Shown: piece by piece, positions 6,570 through 7,026 of the stretch
Layout: every line of letters begins with the position of its first letter
Numbering within the stretch: the stretch's first letter is position 1
Assembly: GCA_021778935.1 (NCBI GenBank)
Contig: JAJYBQ010000132.1
Span: 1-7,026, forward strand
DNA: 7,026 nucleotides
Reading direction: 5' to 3'
Source: Pseudomonadota bacterium
GTDB lineage: Bacteria > Pseudomonadota > Gammaproteobacteria > Burkholderiales > Burkholderiaceae
Translations under genes and position numbers: made by a program
The notes under the pieces: model-generated
Databases searched by the model: none
What the model was told of the DNA's origin: nothing
What the model saw: only the letters and a program-made list of their open reading frames with translations

Positions 6570-7026
6570 TGCGACTCCACGCTTGCCATCGCCCGCACGG
6601 CATTTCCCCCCTGCGCGATCGGCAGGACCACCGTGAACCGGGAACCGCGCCCTGTCTCGCTCTCCACCCGAATCTCGCCCCCGTGCATCTCGACGATCAT
6701 CTTCGCCAAGTACAAGCCGATCCCGGTTCCGACAATTCCTTGGACCGTCGCGCCGCGGAAATGGCGCTCGAACAAATGCTCCCGATCCTCGGAAGGGATC
6801 CCCATGCCCTGATCCTCGACCGCCACCCGAACCCGCGCGGGGACGCCATCCGGCCCACACTCCACGCCACCATGCACCCGCACCCGCGCACCGCCCGGAG
6901 AATACTTGATCGCATTGGACAGCAAGTTCCCGAACGCCTGGTCCAGCAGCCTGGCATCCCCCTCGATCTGCGGCGGCAGGTCCGACAAATCCTCGTCGAT
7001 CTTCGCCCCCGACGCGATTTCCCGAT
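6566..7026 (-). CDS. Sensor histidine kinase, C-terminal ATPase part (5' end outside the window)
   Basis: The frame is open to the window edge, so the gene starts beyond 7026; only the last 152 or so residues are seen. They make up a complete HATPase_c ATP-binding domain. The N box is [11 protein letters not shown] (Asn codon at 6916-6914). The G1 box is DQGMGIP (Asp codon at 6814-6812). The F box is LFERHFR, and the G2 box is [12 protein letters not shown] (first Gly codon at 6730-6728). [19 protein letters not shown] ends the domain. Such kinases autophosphorylate a histidine and pass the phosphate to a response regulator. The histidine-bearing dimerisation domain and the sensor part are out of view, so the stimulus is unknown. 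No response regulator gene is seen downstream, so it may lie upstream of the kinase. A short tail, ending SVESQ, follows the domain. Confidence 0.93.
   Translation of the reverse strand, partial: REIASGAKIDEDLSDLPPQIEGDARLLDQAFGNLLSNAIKYSPGGARVRVHGGVECGPDGVPARVRVAVEDQGMGIPSEDREHLFERHFRGATVQGIVGTGIGLYLAKMIVEMHGGEIRVESETGRGSRFTVVLPIAQGGNAVRAMASVESQ

Noticed and set aside
6216..6812. Plus-strand frame of 198 codons opposite the kinase and exported protein
   Set aside because: The minus strand has a complete HATPase_c domain and an ATGA-coupled gene here; the plus frame has biased composition and no motif.

Overview
The window is high-GC bacterial DNA (about two thirds G+C by eye), most like a proteobacterium, probably beta or gamma. 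The LexA protein and the DnaE2/ImuA/ImuB set are of the type found there. The exact genus cannot be read from the sequence.

Positions 41-6172, plus strand: a compact SOS mutagenesis operon of four genes, lexA, imuB, dnaE2 and imuA. lexA and imuB are separated by 19 bases. imuB and dnaE2 overlap by 17 bases, and dnaE2 and imuA by 14 bases, so the four are almost certainly co-transcribed and partly translationally coupled. LexA is the self-cleaving repressor. ImuB (a Y-family polymerase relative without catalytic residues), DnaE2 (an error-prone C-family polymerase) and ImuA (a RecA-fold accessory protein) together form the 'mutasome', which copies past DNA lesions and causes damage-induced mutation. 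Two things stand out. The gene order has imuA last instead of directly before imuB. ImuB also appears to have lost the whole fingers subdomain, with only about 30 residues where the family normally has about 80.

Positions 6039-7026, minus strand: a two-gene unit converging on the mutasome operon. The upstream gene is the C-terminal ATPase part of a sensor histidine kinase, cut by the window edge. Its stop codon overlaps the start of a small predicted exported protein (ATGA junction). The signal peptide core of that protein is encoded by a 12-base tandem repeat. The 3' ends of imuA and the small gene overlap by 134 bases on opposite strands. Both reading frames look atypical there, so at least one gene end may be extended by a frameshift or stop loss.

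The window holds no RNA genes, insertion sequences or CRISPR arrays that I can see, and no gene-free stretch longer than about 40 bases. The promoter and any SOS box for lexA lie upstream of base 1.
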